From the NCBI RefSeq assembly GCF_021130785.1, contig NC_060209.1, positions 20,607,501 through 20,671,500 of the forward strand: 64,000 bases of DNA. Reading direction: 5' to 3'. This document shows positions 1-11,639 of the stretch, piece by piece (position 1 is the first letter of the stretch; every line of letters begins with the position of its first letter). The position numbers were made by a program, and so were the translations under genes. The DNA comes from Homalodisca vitripennis (taxonomy: Eukaryota; Arthropoda; Insecta; Hemiptera; Cicadellidae). Below the pieces are notes generated by a model that worked only from the letters and a program-made list of their open reading frames with translations, was not told the DNA's origin and ran no database searches.

Positions 1-149
1 TGCGTAAAATTATGGTAGTCACATCAATGATTCAATGATTCATTAAAATAATTTTTTTTAAAGTTTCCAAGATAAATATCATTCGAGGAAATTACTAAAA
101 AACAATATTTTGGATCTCAGAACTATAGAAGAGAACAAACTAGTCAGTC

Positions 150-458
150 ATATTTCATTAAAATGTAGACAGACTGGGAAATGAAATTGACAGACTTAAC
201 CAACTCTTGTCCTTTCATGATCCAGATGTTATAGTTTTGTCAGAATATGGGTTAGATCTTGGTACAGTAAAAAAACCAAAATTTTCATATGCCATCTGGT
301 TACAGCACTCTGCAGAAAGAATCATATTAAGGGAGGCTCTGTTATTTATAAGCGCCTCAATTTTGTCAATGAAAAAGTATTTCATTGTTGAAAAACATTG
401 CCAAGAGACCTTTGAAATGTCTGCAGTCATAATTAAAAGAGACACACATTCCTCCTAA
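150..458 (+). pseudogene. LINE endonuclease N-terminal remnant
   Basis: In one frame the segment reads as an apurinic-type endonuclease start. An HQN-like motif is broken by a stop (H-stop-N near 155-160). It is followed by N-E-I-D-R-L-N-Q-L-L and then DPDVIVLSEYGL, where the Glu of the SE motif is the family's metal-binding residue. The frame stays open to 458, then needs a frame change to continue into NVYRPP (about 458-480), the usual next conserved block. Inactive. Confidence 0.65.
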
Positions 459-1379
459 ACGTCTATCGACCTCCAAAACCATATTTTTCTCATGCATTTA
501 TAAAGCTTTGGAAGAGTTTCCAAATAACAAGGGGATCTGCATTATTGAAGATTTAAATGTGAACGATCTAGTACCACCAATGGCAAGGACTTTTCTGAAC
601 AAAACTCTGGCAGCTTTTAATATCAATAGCAACAGGATTTTTTTTTAAACAGCTGCTATTGATGCAGCGTATGTTAATTCTTTCTTGTCCGAAGTACATG
701 TAAAGATTATTAATGCTGGTATCTCTGATCATACCGGGCAGCTTTTTACTTTCTAGAGTAAAGAAATTACCAACATCTACCAGAAGACGTTTTAATTCTA
801 ATAACCTGTCTAAACCCAAAGGCCTTTTTGATCTGCAATCCTGGCCATGCCCAGGCTAGATTGGTTGTTGGTTCTACAAGCCAAAAATGTGAAGAAGCTT
901 GTTCGAATTTTATCAATATCGTTTATCCAGGACTTGATGCTGCCTGTCCTCTTACAGCGCCTTGAGTAAAATCCAAATGGCAGAATAACATGATGAAATT
1001 TAATCCAGAAATTGAAGATCTTAAAAGGGCATTTATATTAGCTCAAAGCGCGTATGTAGTAAGTGGAAATGATGATAACAGGAGAATCGCAGCTCAGAGT
1101 ATGAGGAACTACGATTTGAGACTCGGAGAACATAGACAAGAGGCTAACAAACTTCTGATTACATAGTTAAATAATAAAAGTAAAACAATCTGGCAGATTA
1201 TAAATAATGAAAGGATGATAAAGAAGAAATAGAACCCTGAACAAACATGGTAATTAAACATTGTTTTAGAAAATTTTAACCATTAGTTTGCAAATGTAGC
1301 TGAGGAAATACTCAAACATAACCATCATCATAAAATACCTCTTTTTGAACTAAGTAAAGAGTTCCAAAGACATATATTT

Positions 1380-2376
1380 TCAAATTTTGAACCAACCGCA
1401 CATAAAGAAGTTTTAAGTATATTGAGCTCTTTAAAGCCAAAATCCTTAACCGATATTGATAAAATAAATTCTAAAGTACTAAAATTCTCCTTAGATAAAT
1501 TTAACCTTCCCATGACTGATCTAAATAATAAACCTTTCTTAAAAGGAACATTTCCATAAAAATTAAAGTTTTCAAACGTCTACCCACTGCATAAACAAGT
1601 AAGCTAAACTGAAGTCAACCATAATAGACCTATTTTTCTGGTGCCAGTTGTATCTAAAGTGATAGAGAAGATTGTTCTTTTAAGACTTCTTGACCATTTA
1701 AGATACAATGGTTTACTTCCTGAGAGACTACATGGCTTCAGGATTACAGATTAGGACATAGTTTTAACCATTTTTCTTGACCTGAGCCTTTGACAGCCTA
1801 GATCACAGATTTATTAAACCCAAACTGACAGCTTTGGGGCTTGGAAATACAGTTTTAAAATGGTTTGAAAGTTATTTGAAAGGAAGATGTCAAATAGTGG
1901 AAACCAAGCTATTTTTGGATGGAGAGTTGATGGTTGGACGATTTCCATAAGTGAAAACAAATAGGGGTGTGATGCAGGGCTCAGTTCTAGAACCTGTTTT
2001 GTTTATATTATTTACCGAAGACTTTCCACAACATCGGGGGCCTTACTCTTATCTTGTCATATGCGCTGATCGTATGGTTCTACAGTCTAACAATAAAACA
2101 ATAGAACCTCTTGAAATTAACACCTTTATTGCAGTTAGTATAATAGAGCAATATTGTATTAATAATGACCTCGATTTCAACTCTACAAAAACTAATTACA
2201 TAGCTTTTGGAAAGTTTAAAGAACAAGCATCAGGCCCACTAGAACTCCAGAGTGTACAGGCTACAAGGTACCTGGAACTGGCACTTGATTCTTGGAATCA
2301 TCATGTTGATGCTCTCTGCAAAAAACTTGGGACGATAACGAAGTTTCCAGAGGAAACAATAAACGTAGAGTTATAA
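1380..2376 (+). pseudogene. LINE reverse transcriptase remnant
   Basis: Recognisable RT blocks in two frames are a KPKSLTDIDKINSKVLK-type finger block (about 1435-1490), NRPIFLVPVVSKVIEK (about 1623-1670), and GVMQGSVLEPVLFILF (1966-2013). The catalytic YADD is replaced by CADR at about 2061-2072, so the second catalytic Asp is lost. The last 140 codons (1951-2376) are one open frame that includes the thumb-like YLELALD block. Pseudogene of a LINE ORF2. Confidence 0.7.
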
Positions 2377-2380
2377 TAAT

Positions 2381-5300
2381 GGAGTAAGTGTAAGTGGGTA
2401 TAGATATGACAAGCTTATAACATTAGTTACAAAATATATAACTTAAAAACATTTCTATTCATTATAAAAAAATTTAAAGAAGAGATTTTTTGACTTTTTG
2501 CAGAAACCCTTCTGAGCTATATTTTTACCCTCAAAATCAGGTAATTTCCAGGAAATCCCATGACAATGCAACCCGTTTTTGAATACAAAAAAATGTAACG
2601 GGATCATAATTTAATAATTAACAACTGAGAAATGATTGGTCATTACAGCCAACCTCCTTACAGTAATGTAGAAATAATTAGGTACCGGTAGATAATTTAT
2701 TTTGTATATTAGATATCTTTTAATCTAACTATATATAGGCTTAAAGTTTCCTACTGTTTAAAAACATATGATGTGAATTCTAAAAATAATACAACTACAA
2801 ACAGTTTTAACTTACCTGTTGTTTTGTAGTTGCGGACTGTATGAATAAGATTTGTATATATATGTATCAAAACTGAGCGCTATCAGTTTAGTACTTGAAG
2901 GCCTTGCAGTACTTGACATCTGATAACCATCATGTCTGAAATTAATCTTGAGCACACTTATCTTTTGATATTGAATTTTTTATAATCAAACCAATAAGAC
3001 TCCATGATCAAATTTTTATCTCTTAAGTGGTTCCTTCCTTTGTTTTGCAATACAAATGAACTTTAAGCTGATTTTAAAGGAACAATTGAAGAGGGAATGA
3101 ACGTGAAGGTTGTGTGATCTTGTTGCTTTATGACAATTCATTGATTGGGGAGACAAAAGAATTTTAAATGTTGGTCCAGAAAAATGGTTAAATGTCTGCT
3201 GTACAAAACACTTCAATGTCTTTTTTTACTAGAGGCAAAAATTTATATTTCATCATCATAATACAAGACATTCCATCTCTATAAATATCTCGTCATGATG
3301 TCTAATATCCAGATCCTTTAATAGTTTTGGAAGTTCGTAACTTCTAAGAGATTCTTTCTCTGGTTGAACAACTGCTTGGAGAAATTCTGCTGACACCATT
3401 TAAGATACATCTTTTTCAATGGTATGTTGTGCAAACATCATTTTGTTTTAAAGCTGAATAGATCTAGAACATAACATTATTATACAGAAATAATTTTGCA
3501 CCAAATGGAGTATTCAGGTGCCCCCACTCCTCTTGGAGGAAGTAATAATCCTATGACAAGAGTATACTTTTACTGAGCTGACTGTACCAACAGCAGTTTT
3601 GATTTCATCCCCATAAAGTACATTAAATCTCCAACTCTTTAACATTCAAACAAACCAAAATTTGTTCCAGAGTAGTCTGAAGTAAAACGCATTGTTGATC
3701 AAACTTGATCAGATTAGTTTTAAACTATGTAACAAGTATTTATTATGTTTGCAACAATATAAGTTGATGTCAATATTGAGTAATATCTATTGCATTATGA
3801 GCTCGTAAGATCAAATTTTAATAATCATCATTCATCAAATGCACACACTTTGTACAATTTAATAGTGTCAATATTACATTGTAATTAATTATGTATCTAA
3901 TTAACTCTTAGTATAAGAAAAATATACACTTCAGCTTGCCATATACAATTTTAATAAATAAAGGATCTGTAATTTAAACTAATTAAAAAAAAATCAACTG
4001 TAACTACCTAGAGACTAATAAGAGACACAGATACCAGAACTAAAACGTTGTTTAGCAATAAATGATTTAATTTGATAAAATAAAACAAGACAAAAAACAT
4101 TCATACATAATGAAAAACTATAAATATATTCATAAATACATTTACTTGGAATTTTCCCAGTTAAATTTATACATATTGAGAAAAAAATGACACCAATATA
4201 AGAACAGTTATACATTATCATAATAAATAGTATTTACGAGGACTTATAATATTGAAATAAACTTTTAGTTATTTCAAAATAAACAGCTATTTATTTCATT
4301 TCAGACCAATGCATATTTGAACACTGTTATTTGAGGTTGTTTTAATTTTGTACCATGGTGATTATGATAGAGCAGAAATTTTTGTGATGTGTTTAGTTTA
4401 TTACTTGAATAATGGTAGAAAATTGTGTAAAAGATTTCAAGCTATATATATTCAGTGATACCCCTTCAATTGTGGCAACCACAAAGTGGAAAGAGCTGTT
4501 ACTTGAAACTAGAAGTGTACAGAATAAGTATGTTGTAAAAAAATTGGTAAAGTATTCTAAGCACTGGTTTGTTAAGTCCACCATAGAATAATCAAGAAGT
4601 TGCAGAGACTCAAAGACTCCATGGACTTCTTGAATACACACATTCAGATACTACTTTCTGTATTGTGGATGGCTGTTTAGACAGCTTCTCAAACATTTTA
4701 TCCAACCGCGTTAAATATTTTACAAGTCTACGTTTTCAAGAAAAATTCAAAAGCTCAGAATACAGAGAAGGAGATAGTATTTGGAAACAAATAAAGAAAT
4801 ATTAATTTTTTTATACATAAACTAAGATATACTTTAATTGCAATGATATTACGTTGATAATTTTTTTAATATGAAAATATATTTCACTTTTTATGCGATC
4901 TAAAAATAATGTATAAATGGTCTTAAATTTTTTCAGTAAGGTTGAGGTTAGCGAAGGTAAACTGTCTTGGAACTAATTGAGTTATATACTTGAAAACTGA
5001 CATATTATGTTGTCATTGAAAGGGGTGTTGACAACATGCCTTTCCTGTTACTTGTATGTCTGTCTAACTTCGGCAGGATATCGTGAGAATGAATTGGGTA
5101 ATAGATTTTAAATTTTATATAGAACTTCGTTTTTACACACGTAACATTAAGTTTTATAATTATATATGACCCTTCCCCAATCATGGGACTTGGCTGAGTG
5201 TTAGTGAAGCTTAATTGTTCGGGGGATATCTCGAAAACGCATTAGTTACACATTTGTTAATTTCTATGAAACTACACTTCCAATAGGCAAAAACAATTTC

Positions 5301-5455
5301 ATTGCTGTTTTATATCCATCCGGATTCAGATCTTTATTGTCATTATGCAACAATGGTGCAATAGACATGGTCAAATTTTTACAATTATTGTCAGTTATTA
5401 CAACTTAAAAAATCTTTCATACTCTTACAACAACTCTCTATCTTATAACATGGAC
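2381..5455. other. AT-rich intergenic stretch, nothing recognised
   Basis: About 3 kb without a recognisable gene. The short open frames (for example 3016-3216, 4015-4221, 4393-4641) have no family motif and AT-driven composition. Around 5190-5250 a phrase like 'agtgttagtgaagctta ... ggatatctcgaaaac' resembles phrases near 7915 and 8630, suggesting scattered copies of one old repeat. Confidence 0.4.
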
Positions 5456-5540
5456 TCATAAAAAACTGTCAACAAGCAGATATACAGTACAACAATTATT
5501 TAACAAAGATAAATCAACATAACAAGATTTAAACAAAAGA

Positions 5541-5672
5541 TCAACAAATACACACAAATAACAAGGTAATAAATAGAATAATAAACACTTAATATTAATT
5601 AAAAAATCAACAAATAAACACAAATAAAAAAATACGAAATAGAACAATAAATACTTAATATTAATTAAAATC
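5541..5672. repeat. 66-bp tandem duplication in LINE 3' end
   Basis: Two adjacent imperfect copies with period 66: tcaacaaata at 5541 recurs at 5607 and ttaatt at 5595 recurs at 5661. The upstream copy on the minus strand (5607-5672) overlaps the ORF2 stop codon at 5661-5663. It lies in the 3' tail of the LINE. Confidence 0.75.
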
Positions 5673-6272
5673 ACTAATATCACAGACCAGGTACTCATCA
5701 ATGCTGTAAAAACACTTTTCTTTTAGCCATTTGCTTAGAATAATTTTAAACCTATTAATACTAACTTCCCATGCATTTTCAGGTAACTTATTAAATAATT
5801 TAATTTTCATGTATATATGGCTCATTTTTGTTTTCTGTAGCCTTATAGAGAATTGGTCAAGCATATGTCTCTGCCTTGTACTATAATTATGTACATCTTG
5901 ACGGTTTTGATAATTACTTAAATTTTCTTTAACATTCAGTACACAGTTGTAAATAGACATACATGGTAAGGTCATAATTTTAAGTTCTTTAAAAAATGGT
6001 AAGCACGAATTCCTATCACTTACATTTGTTATAACTCTTACAGCTTTCTTTTGCCATATAAAAGCTCTTTGTGATTCATTACTGCCTCCCCAAAGTGTTA
6101 TTCCATAGTTTAAGTTACTATGAAAGAATGCATAGTAAGCTCTTATGAGACTCTCTAAACTTACACAATTTCTCAATTTATGTAGCAAAAAAACCACTCT
6201 TGATAATTTTGTGCAAAGCTGGTTGACATGACTTGACCAGCTAAGGGTACTATCCAAATATAGCCCAAGCAA
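5661..6272 (-). pseudogene. LINE ORF2 C-terminal region
   Basis: 203 codons continuing the RT: LGLYLDSTLSWSSHVNQLC (thumb), ALIRAYYAFFHSNLNYGI-type segment, LWGG, QKKAVRVI, then LTRQR-like and FNKLPENAW blocks, ending FYSIDEYL. This order is the standard C-terminus of CR1/Jockey-group LINEs. A plus-strand fragment at 61.2-61.6 kb carries the same block order, so related elements are active or were active elsewhere in this genome. Confidence 0.8.
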
Positions 6273-6371
6273 CTTTACCGGCCTAAAATTACGATATATG
6301 TCACTATTTAGAGAGAATACAATTTGTTCAGTTTTGTTCTTGTTTACTGATAAATAGTTTGCCTGAAACCA

Positions 6372-7337
6372 CTAAAGTGCTATCCTCATAGAGTGTTCTT
6401 GCTCCGTTATGTGGTTTTTAAGATTATGTTGTTTATTAATGAATGTTGTGTCGTCAGCATATAAAACAGAAAAACATGGCATACTATAAGCAAAATCATT
6501 AATTGCAACTATAAATAAAAAAGGCCCAAGTACAGAACCTTGAGGGACCCCAATTTTTACATTTTTAAATTCAGATTTATCATTACCTTGAACAACCATT
6601 TGTTTCCTATCACTAAGGTATGACTTAAACAACTCTAATTCCTTATTTCTTATTCCGTACACATGTAACTTTTTTATTAACAGTTCATGAGAAAGACAAT
6701 CAAAAGCCTTTGACAAATCAATTAGTGTGGCACATGTAATACTTTTTTCTTCAAAATGAAACAATATATTTTCAACAACTTTTTCTACAGCCTTGATTGT
6801 ATTTAGTCCTGGCAAGAAACCAAATTGCTCTTTACAAAGGAGTTTGTTATGGTGGAAAAAAATGTATAATTGCTCTTTGATACAGTACTCAAATATCTTA
6901 CTAAATATAGGTACAAGAGATATTGGCCTATAATTTTCTGGAGATTTTTTATCACCTTTTTTAAAGATAGGTATTGTTTTTGTAACTTTAAGAGCTAATG
7001 GAAATACACCTTGTTCCAACATTAAATTATAAAGTATAGTTAAAGGCTCTACTATTATGTGTATAATATTCTTAACAAGAGTATTAGAAAAACCATGTAA
7101 GTCTTGACTATTTGAGGAGCTGAGTTTGTTGACACAATATAAAACATCCTTTACAAGAATATATTTCCACTTAAAATGAGGTATTACACTTCCATGTCCT
7201 ATAACATAATCGTTAACCATTTCAATAGCGTGACTGTAATTTAAAGAGGTTAAATCTGTATTACTAATTTGGGAGGCAACTTTGATAAAATAATTATTGA
7301 AATCATTAGATGGAATTTGCACGTCATGCATATTCAC
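6372..7337 (-). pseudogene. LINE reverse transcriptase
   Basis: Open frame of about 320 codons with the full set of RT blocks: IPIFKKGDKKSPENYRPISL (finger), EQFGF, the first catalytic Asp in ATLIDLSKAFDCLSH, the VPQGSVLGPFLFIVAINDF block, and the YADDT catalytic loop near the 3' end (about 6440). All three catalytic aspartates are present. The frame then breaks and the C-terminal part resumes at 6272. It could encode a folded RT core, but the ORF as a whole is broken. Confidence 0.85.
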
Positions 7338-7339
7338 TT

Positions 7340-7770
7340 CATTATTACTCTCAGATCTTATTACCCTTCATGCTGCCTTACATTTATTTGTTGAACTATT
7401 AATATAGTGTTCATTTGCTGATATCTTAGCTTGTTTTATTTGTTTTTTGTACTCATGTTTAGCTGAGTCATATGCTCTCTTATGATCCCTTTCATTGACA
7501 GTACCTTTACTACTCTTAAAAACATCATATAAGTACATAGTATAGTCCCTATTTTTTTTTTTTATTCTAGTGTAAACCACTTAACTAATGGTTTGCCTTT
7601 AACTGAGTTAGAATTAAAATTTTTTACAACGCAGCATTCTTCATAAGAAGTTGTCAACAGTTTAATAAAATGAGCAAAAGCATCGTCAACATTATCATAC
7701 CTGGCCAAAATTTGCCAATTTATCTCCAGCAGCTTTTCTTTATATCTGTGGGATATATCTGAACATTAAC
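7340..7770 (-). pseudogene. LINE ORF2 linker region
   Basis: The reverse complement reads HRYKEKLLEINWQILARYD, continues through VKGKPLVKW, meets a stop, then runs open from 7580 to 7368 with a lysine-rich KHEYKKQIKQAKISANEHYI segment. This is the normal link between endonuclease and RT in CR1/Jockey ORF2 (A-x-x-x-Y-K-x-x-I-x-x-A-K-x-x-Y-x-x-x-I). It is continuous with the RT downstream except for a frame change near 7350. Confidence 0.6.
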
Positions 7771-8159
7771 GAAGCCTGTTTATTACCGAAGAATATCCTG
7801 ATACTGAGTTAAGCTATATCATTGAACTTTAGAAGAAACTTAAGAAGAGTAGAAACTTAATATTTACACAGGCAATGTTGGGTATGATGATGGTGAAAGA
7901 AAACTTCATGGGATTTAGTGAGCGTTAATGAAACCTATTACCTATGGGGATATTACAGAATCAAATTGAAATGTAGATTTTAAATTAGGATAATCTCTTT
8001 ACTTGGCAGTAAACAAGTGAGTATGGCACACAGCTGATATTACTCACAGGTAAAATCATGTATTAATGTATCAAAATGAATACATGCCATAAAAAGAGTT
8101 AATTTCCATACAGGCAAGATCGAGTTTGATGATGATACATGTCATTATAGTGGATATCC
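7771..8159. other. Intergenic, no gene recognised
   Basis: No recognisable coding motif. Phrases such as 'agtgagcgttaatgaaacct' (about 7917) echo parts of the 5.2-kb and 8.2-8.6-kb repeats. Confidence 0.35.
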
Positions 8160-8620
8160 ATTGAAGGATTAAACATATCTCATCAGAATGTTGTTGAAAT
8201 AGCACCCATTGTCTTCATGTCGGAGGGTGCAGGATGTTGGTTTAGCTAAATCAAGACAGCATTTTGGGCTAAGTGATAAAACATATCTCATCAGGATCAT
8301 CTCGGCAAGGGGTACAAGAAAATGGAATAGTTAGATCAAAGATATATTTTGGCCAAATATATTAAAAATACCTCTTTAGGCTTTCGTTGAAATAAGGTCC
8401 ATTGCCTTCAAACGGCAAGGGGAAGGGGTAAAGAAGGATAGGGCAGTTAGAACAAAGCAGCATTTGGGTCAATGAAATAAAACACATATCATCAGGATGT
8501 CATTGAAATAACGTCAATTACCTAGAAACTGCAAGGGGTACAGGAGGAGGGGGTCGTTAGATCGAGGCAGAAATTTGTACACTGAGATGAAACATGTCAC
8601 ATTGGAATGTCGTTGGAATA
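8160..8620. repeat. Degenerate tandem repeats, unit about 110-120 bp
   Basis: The phrase 'aaacatatctcatcaggatg' or a close variant recurs near 8170, 8279, 8480 and 8590. It is followed each time by 'tgaaata..gtc.attgcct', a G-rich run like 'ggcaaggggtacagga', and 'gttagatcaaagcagcattttggg'. Spacings are about 108, 200 (one unit partly lost) and 115 bp. This looks like an old minisatellite or the tandem core of a transposon. Confidence 0.65.
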
Positions 8621-8700
8621 CTCGTGGCCCAAAACTTAGTGAAGCTTGTTATGCGATAAATATACTTCTGGCATACTTCTGCCACATATATTTTTATTTA

Positions 8701-8732
8701 AATTTTTATCAACACTTAAGTTGATAAAAATT
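8701..8732. repeat. Perfect 13-bp inverted repeat (hairpin)
   Basis: AATTTTTATCAAC at 8701-8713 and its exact reverse complement at 8720-8732, separated by a 6-nt loop. No gene adjoins it. AT-rich, so it may be only a chance or slippage product. Confidence 0.6.
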
Positions 8733-9779
8733 GTTGCTACTCATGTATTTTAAATTCACTTTTAAATTGTTAGGATGACACAATAAAGAAATAATAATTA
8801 AAAAACTTACATTTCAAGACCAAATATTTGTATGTGTTGTTGAAATTGCTATCAAAATTATATCAGAATTATATTCGGTTGGTCCCTTAAATGATACAAC
8901 GATATTAGACACATTGAGCCATTATGTCATTGATAAATGTTTGACAGAGTAAAGGAGCCATATGGGTTCGATAGCCTGTTCTGGGTCTAATAGGGGAATT
9001 CAGCTGCGTTTGTATTGGCAGGCGAGAGGTCCTGGGTATTTACGACAGGACAATCATGTCTATTATCGTCGAATTAATTTTACCTCGTTGTGGATGTTAC
9101 CAGGCTTATACATGATTTGTGCCCTAAACGTGGCTGGAAAAATATGAGCAACAATATTTTCTCAAACTGATTAGTGGTCTTATATTTGAAAATTGCATAT
9201 AAAACGCACAACATTTTATAACATATTTTGTGTTCAACTGACATCTTCAATTAAGATACTGTTGGAATCTATAAGTTTTTTCAGTAATTCTGTAAACACC
9301 ATATTCTTACTCAATCATAGTCCATTTATCTTTCAGATTAGCTGATTTAATGTTCTCATCTCCTGTTTCCAACTCGTTTTTTAGTCAATGTATAGTTTAT
9401 ATGTTTATGGATTTGGGAAACAAGGTTCAAATTGAAATGACAAGAGTACAGTACAAATAATGATTGATAACAGGAAGTTATACTTTCTGTTATCAAATAT
9501 AAGTAGATATTGCTGTATCATGTCGGCGTCACAGGGCACTCTACATAACAATTAAATGTTTACTCTCTATAAACGCATATCACTGTGCCTTATTGGTCTA
9601 TTGATAAGGGAACGCTTGTTTTCTGTTTACGGTCTGTGTCTGGCCAGGAACTGAAACTTTGAGTACCTATAGGCTTGCACTAATGATAAAGGGCGCTCTA
9701 GAATAAAATCATAGGTTCCTCCCTCGCTTAAAATAATATGCTCTGATTGTCATTGTTAGGTTTGAAAGAGTGCATGAGA
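8733..9779. other. Intergenic, nothing firmly recognised
   Basis: No gene recognised. The segments 8955-9050 and 9590-9690 have phrases reminiscent of tRNA-derived repeats, but no complete A and B boxes. Confidence 0.35.
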
Positions 9780-9783
9780 ACAA

Positions 9784-9861
<78 letters not shown>

Positions 9862-9865
9862 TTGT
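9780..9865. repeat. (AT)n microsatellite at the centre of an 86-bp palindrome
   Basis: About 64 bp of pure alternating AT is flanked by ACAATTTTAAT on the left (9780-9790) and its exact reverse complement ATTAAAATTGT on the right (9855-9865). The whole 86 bp is therefore self-complementary. Other (AT)n tracts in the window (20.3 and 40.3 kb) lack such flanks. Confidence 0.9.
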
Positions 9866-10790
9866 GTATATATACACACTCCGACCCCCACAAGTCTTCT
9901 ACTTCTATGCGTATTTGCTGATTCCTTCCAAAAGTAGGCTTGCCTTCTTAAGTTTAAATCTAGAAATATCTGGTTGCGAAACACAGTGGATCTGGAAGGT
10001 AAGGAAGAAATATGTAAATTACAATATAGCATTAAGAATAATGATGCTATATATAACGGTGGTGAAGGCTTTATCCGATCGATGTCCGTGTGGTACACTC
10101 GACACTTCAAGTTTATATACATCACTAACGTTTAGACGACACAATTCAATCGACACGCCAAAATATTTTTAAAGTTACCGATGGTATTTGCATGCTTTCC
10201 TAAAATACGGTTCAACTTCTCATTAAGAGAGTGTAGTGCATGAATCTCTGAAGTGTGGTGGCCCATGCGGAGATGCCGGCTTTGTTGCGGACCTTGAAAT
10301 TATCTGTCAATCCGTTCCGACAGAATCAAATCTGTTAATTTCTTAACAGTTCGTCTATAAGTTAACTTGTTCTTAGAACAATCCCTGACGATTGCGCTTA
10401 ATTATCAAACGGCGTGAACAATTGTAATGTTAAATGTTCGGTACATAGTTTTTGAACTGTGTAAAATTGCCAATGAAGAGTTAACACGATCGTAATTCAT
10501 AAAGATATGATATCGAACATTCTAACTACAATGGAAATGTTACATATAACATTAACCATGTATTTTGATGAACTGGTGAAGAAATCACGATTGATCAGTT
10601 TCTTTCCAAACACGGTATAAGTGGGGATGAATGCTTCAGAATTTCAATTCAGGGTCGATGTCAGGCTGTTACGGTTATTACGGCTGTTGTAGGCCGTGGC
10701 AGAAACATGGAAGTCATAGAAAACTTCATTAGACTCTAAATTAATAACACTTGTTAATTTCTAAAATAAAACTATTGTTATACATAATCT
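9866..10790. other. Intergenic, nothing recognised
   Basis: No domain or repeat recognised. Open frames here have no motif. Confidence 0.35.
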
Positions 10791-11273
10791 ATGCTTGTAG
10801 TTAATTTTAAATTGTGTCTTCCATCCATATTATCTTTAATTGGGATTTTAATGAGTAGGAATGGTGGTAGTTGTTTTTGTATTATAACACTGATTCAGGG
10901 ATTTCCGTTGGTTGTATTTATTTCCTTAAGAACTGACAGTCATATGGAAACCACTGGACTAGGAGATACAAAGGGCACAGCGAATAAAGCGCGCATACGA
11001 GAATATTCGTATTACGCTACGGAAACGGAGTTAAGTTACCAGGAAATGATTAGGGAGTTTCTTGTGTTCCGAGTTAGTGAAAAATACAGGAGGCCTCGGA
11101 AGCGTGCCCCTCCCAAACTCGGAGCAAATCATAAAAAAAAACAATCACATGCCACTAGTGGGAAGAGACAAAAACGAGACAAGATTTCGAGTACAAGAAA
11201 TATAATTAGTAGGTGGCAAACATTTCCATGCAAAATACAATTATGCAGCACCACGGTGCACCGCGTAACTTAA
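10791..11273 (+). CDS. Unrecognised 160-codon ORF, coding status uncertain
   Basis: An ATG-initiated frame of 160 codons. The first 50 residues are hydrophobic (L-C-L-P-S-I-L-S-L-I-G-I-L, then C-F-C-I-I-T-L-I), like a signal anchor or chance AT-rich translation. The middle (about residues 60-95) has a more protein-like character, with REYSYYATETELSYQEMIRE. Residues 97-135 are strongly basic (RRPRKR, KKKQ, KRQKR). GC content rises in the middle third. No known domain is recognised, no polyadenylation signal is obvious at the end, and the 3' part could be an exon of a gene not otherwise seen. It may equally be a chance frame. Confidence 0.25.
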   Translation: MLVVNFKLCLPSILSLIGILMSRNGGSCFCIITLIQGFPLVVFISLRTDSHMETTGLGDTKGTANKARIREYSYYATETELSYQEMIREFLVFRVSEKYRRPRKRAPPKLGANHKKKQSHATSGKRQKRDKISSTRNIISRWQTFPCKIQLCSTTVHRVT

Positions 11274-11484
11274 AAACTAAATAACAACAATAAATATAAT
11301 TCCAATAATGACAATAACATAATAAATAAATAATATAATAATAACACAATAAATAGAAATTTGGTCTATAAATAACATATATCAGGTACGGCAGTAGCAA
11401 AATTTTAACTGGTAATTTTTATGAACTGAGGGGAGGAAAAAGGTTGTAGAATTTCTAGGCCCACTATTTTTGAAAAGTAATTTT

Positions 11485-11504
11485 GTTTCAAGTTTGTAGC
11501 CGAA
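11485..11504. repeat. Left copy of 20-bp direct repeat
   Basis: GTTTCAAGTTTGTAGCCGAA, identical to 12815-12834 and separated by about 1.3 kb. It brackets the CpG-rich block and could be an insertion footprint. Confidence 0.7.
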
Positions 11505-11639
11505 ATTTAAAAAAAAATATATTTAAAGCCAATTTTCGAAGGAGGCGGGGGCTTAGTTGCCTCCACGAATCCGAATTAAAGATGAAATCCTCCCCTTCAG
11601 GTCATGTAACTAACTAAATAAATACTGGCTAGGTACTGG

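Larger units (their letters stand above)
150..2380 (+). mobile_element. Decayed non-LTR retrotransposon (Jockey/CR1-like)
   Basis: Translation in shifting plus-strand frames gives the order expected of a LINE ORF2: an endonuclease N-terminus (about 150-460), a linker (about 960-1270), RT palm and finger blocks (about 1390-1780), then the GVMQGS block and a YADD-like block (1951-2376). Stops and frame changes occur throughout, so it is dead. The 3' end after 2380 is not clearly bounded and no target duplication was found. The family is assigned from motif order only. Confidence 0.75.
5450..7770 (-). mobile_element. 5'-truncated non-LTR retrotransposon (CR1/Jockey group)
   Basis: Read on the minus strand from about 7770 to 5450: a linker downstream of the endonuclease (7770-7340), the reverse transcriptase (7337-6372), the C-terminal region (6272-5661) ending at a TAA, and an AT-rich 3' tail with a 66-bp tandem duplication. 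No endonuclease is present, so the copy is 5'-truncated. A stop in the linker (just before the frame at 7580) and a frame break between 6372 and 6272 interrupt an otherwise well-preserved ORF2, which makes it younger than the LINE at 0.15-2.4 kb. Confidence 0.85.

Noticed and set aside
9590..9700. Possible tRNA or SINE head (attggtctattgataagg)
   Set aside because: No B box and no A-rich tail.
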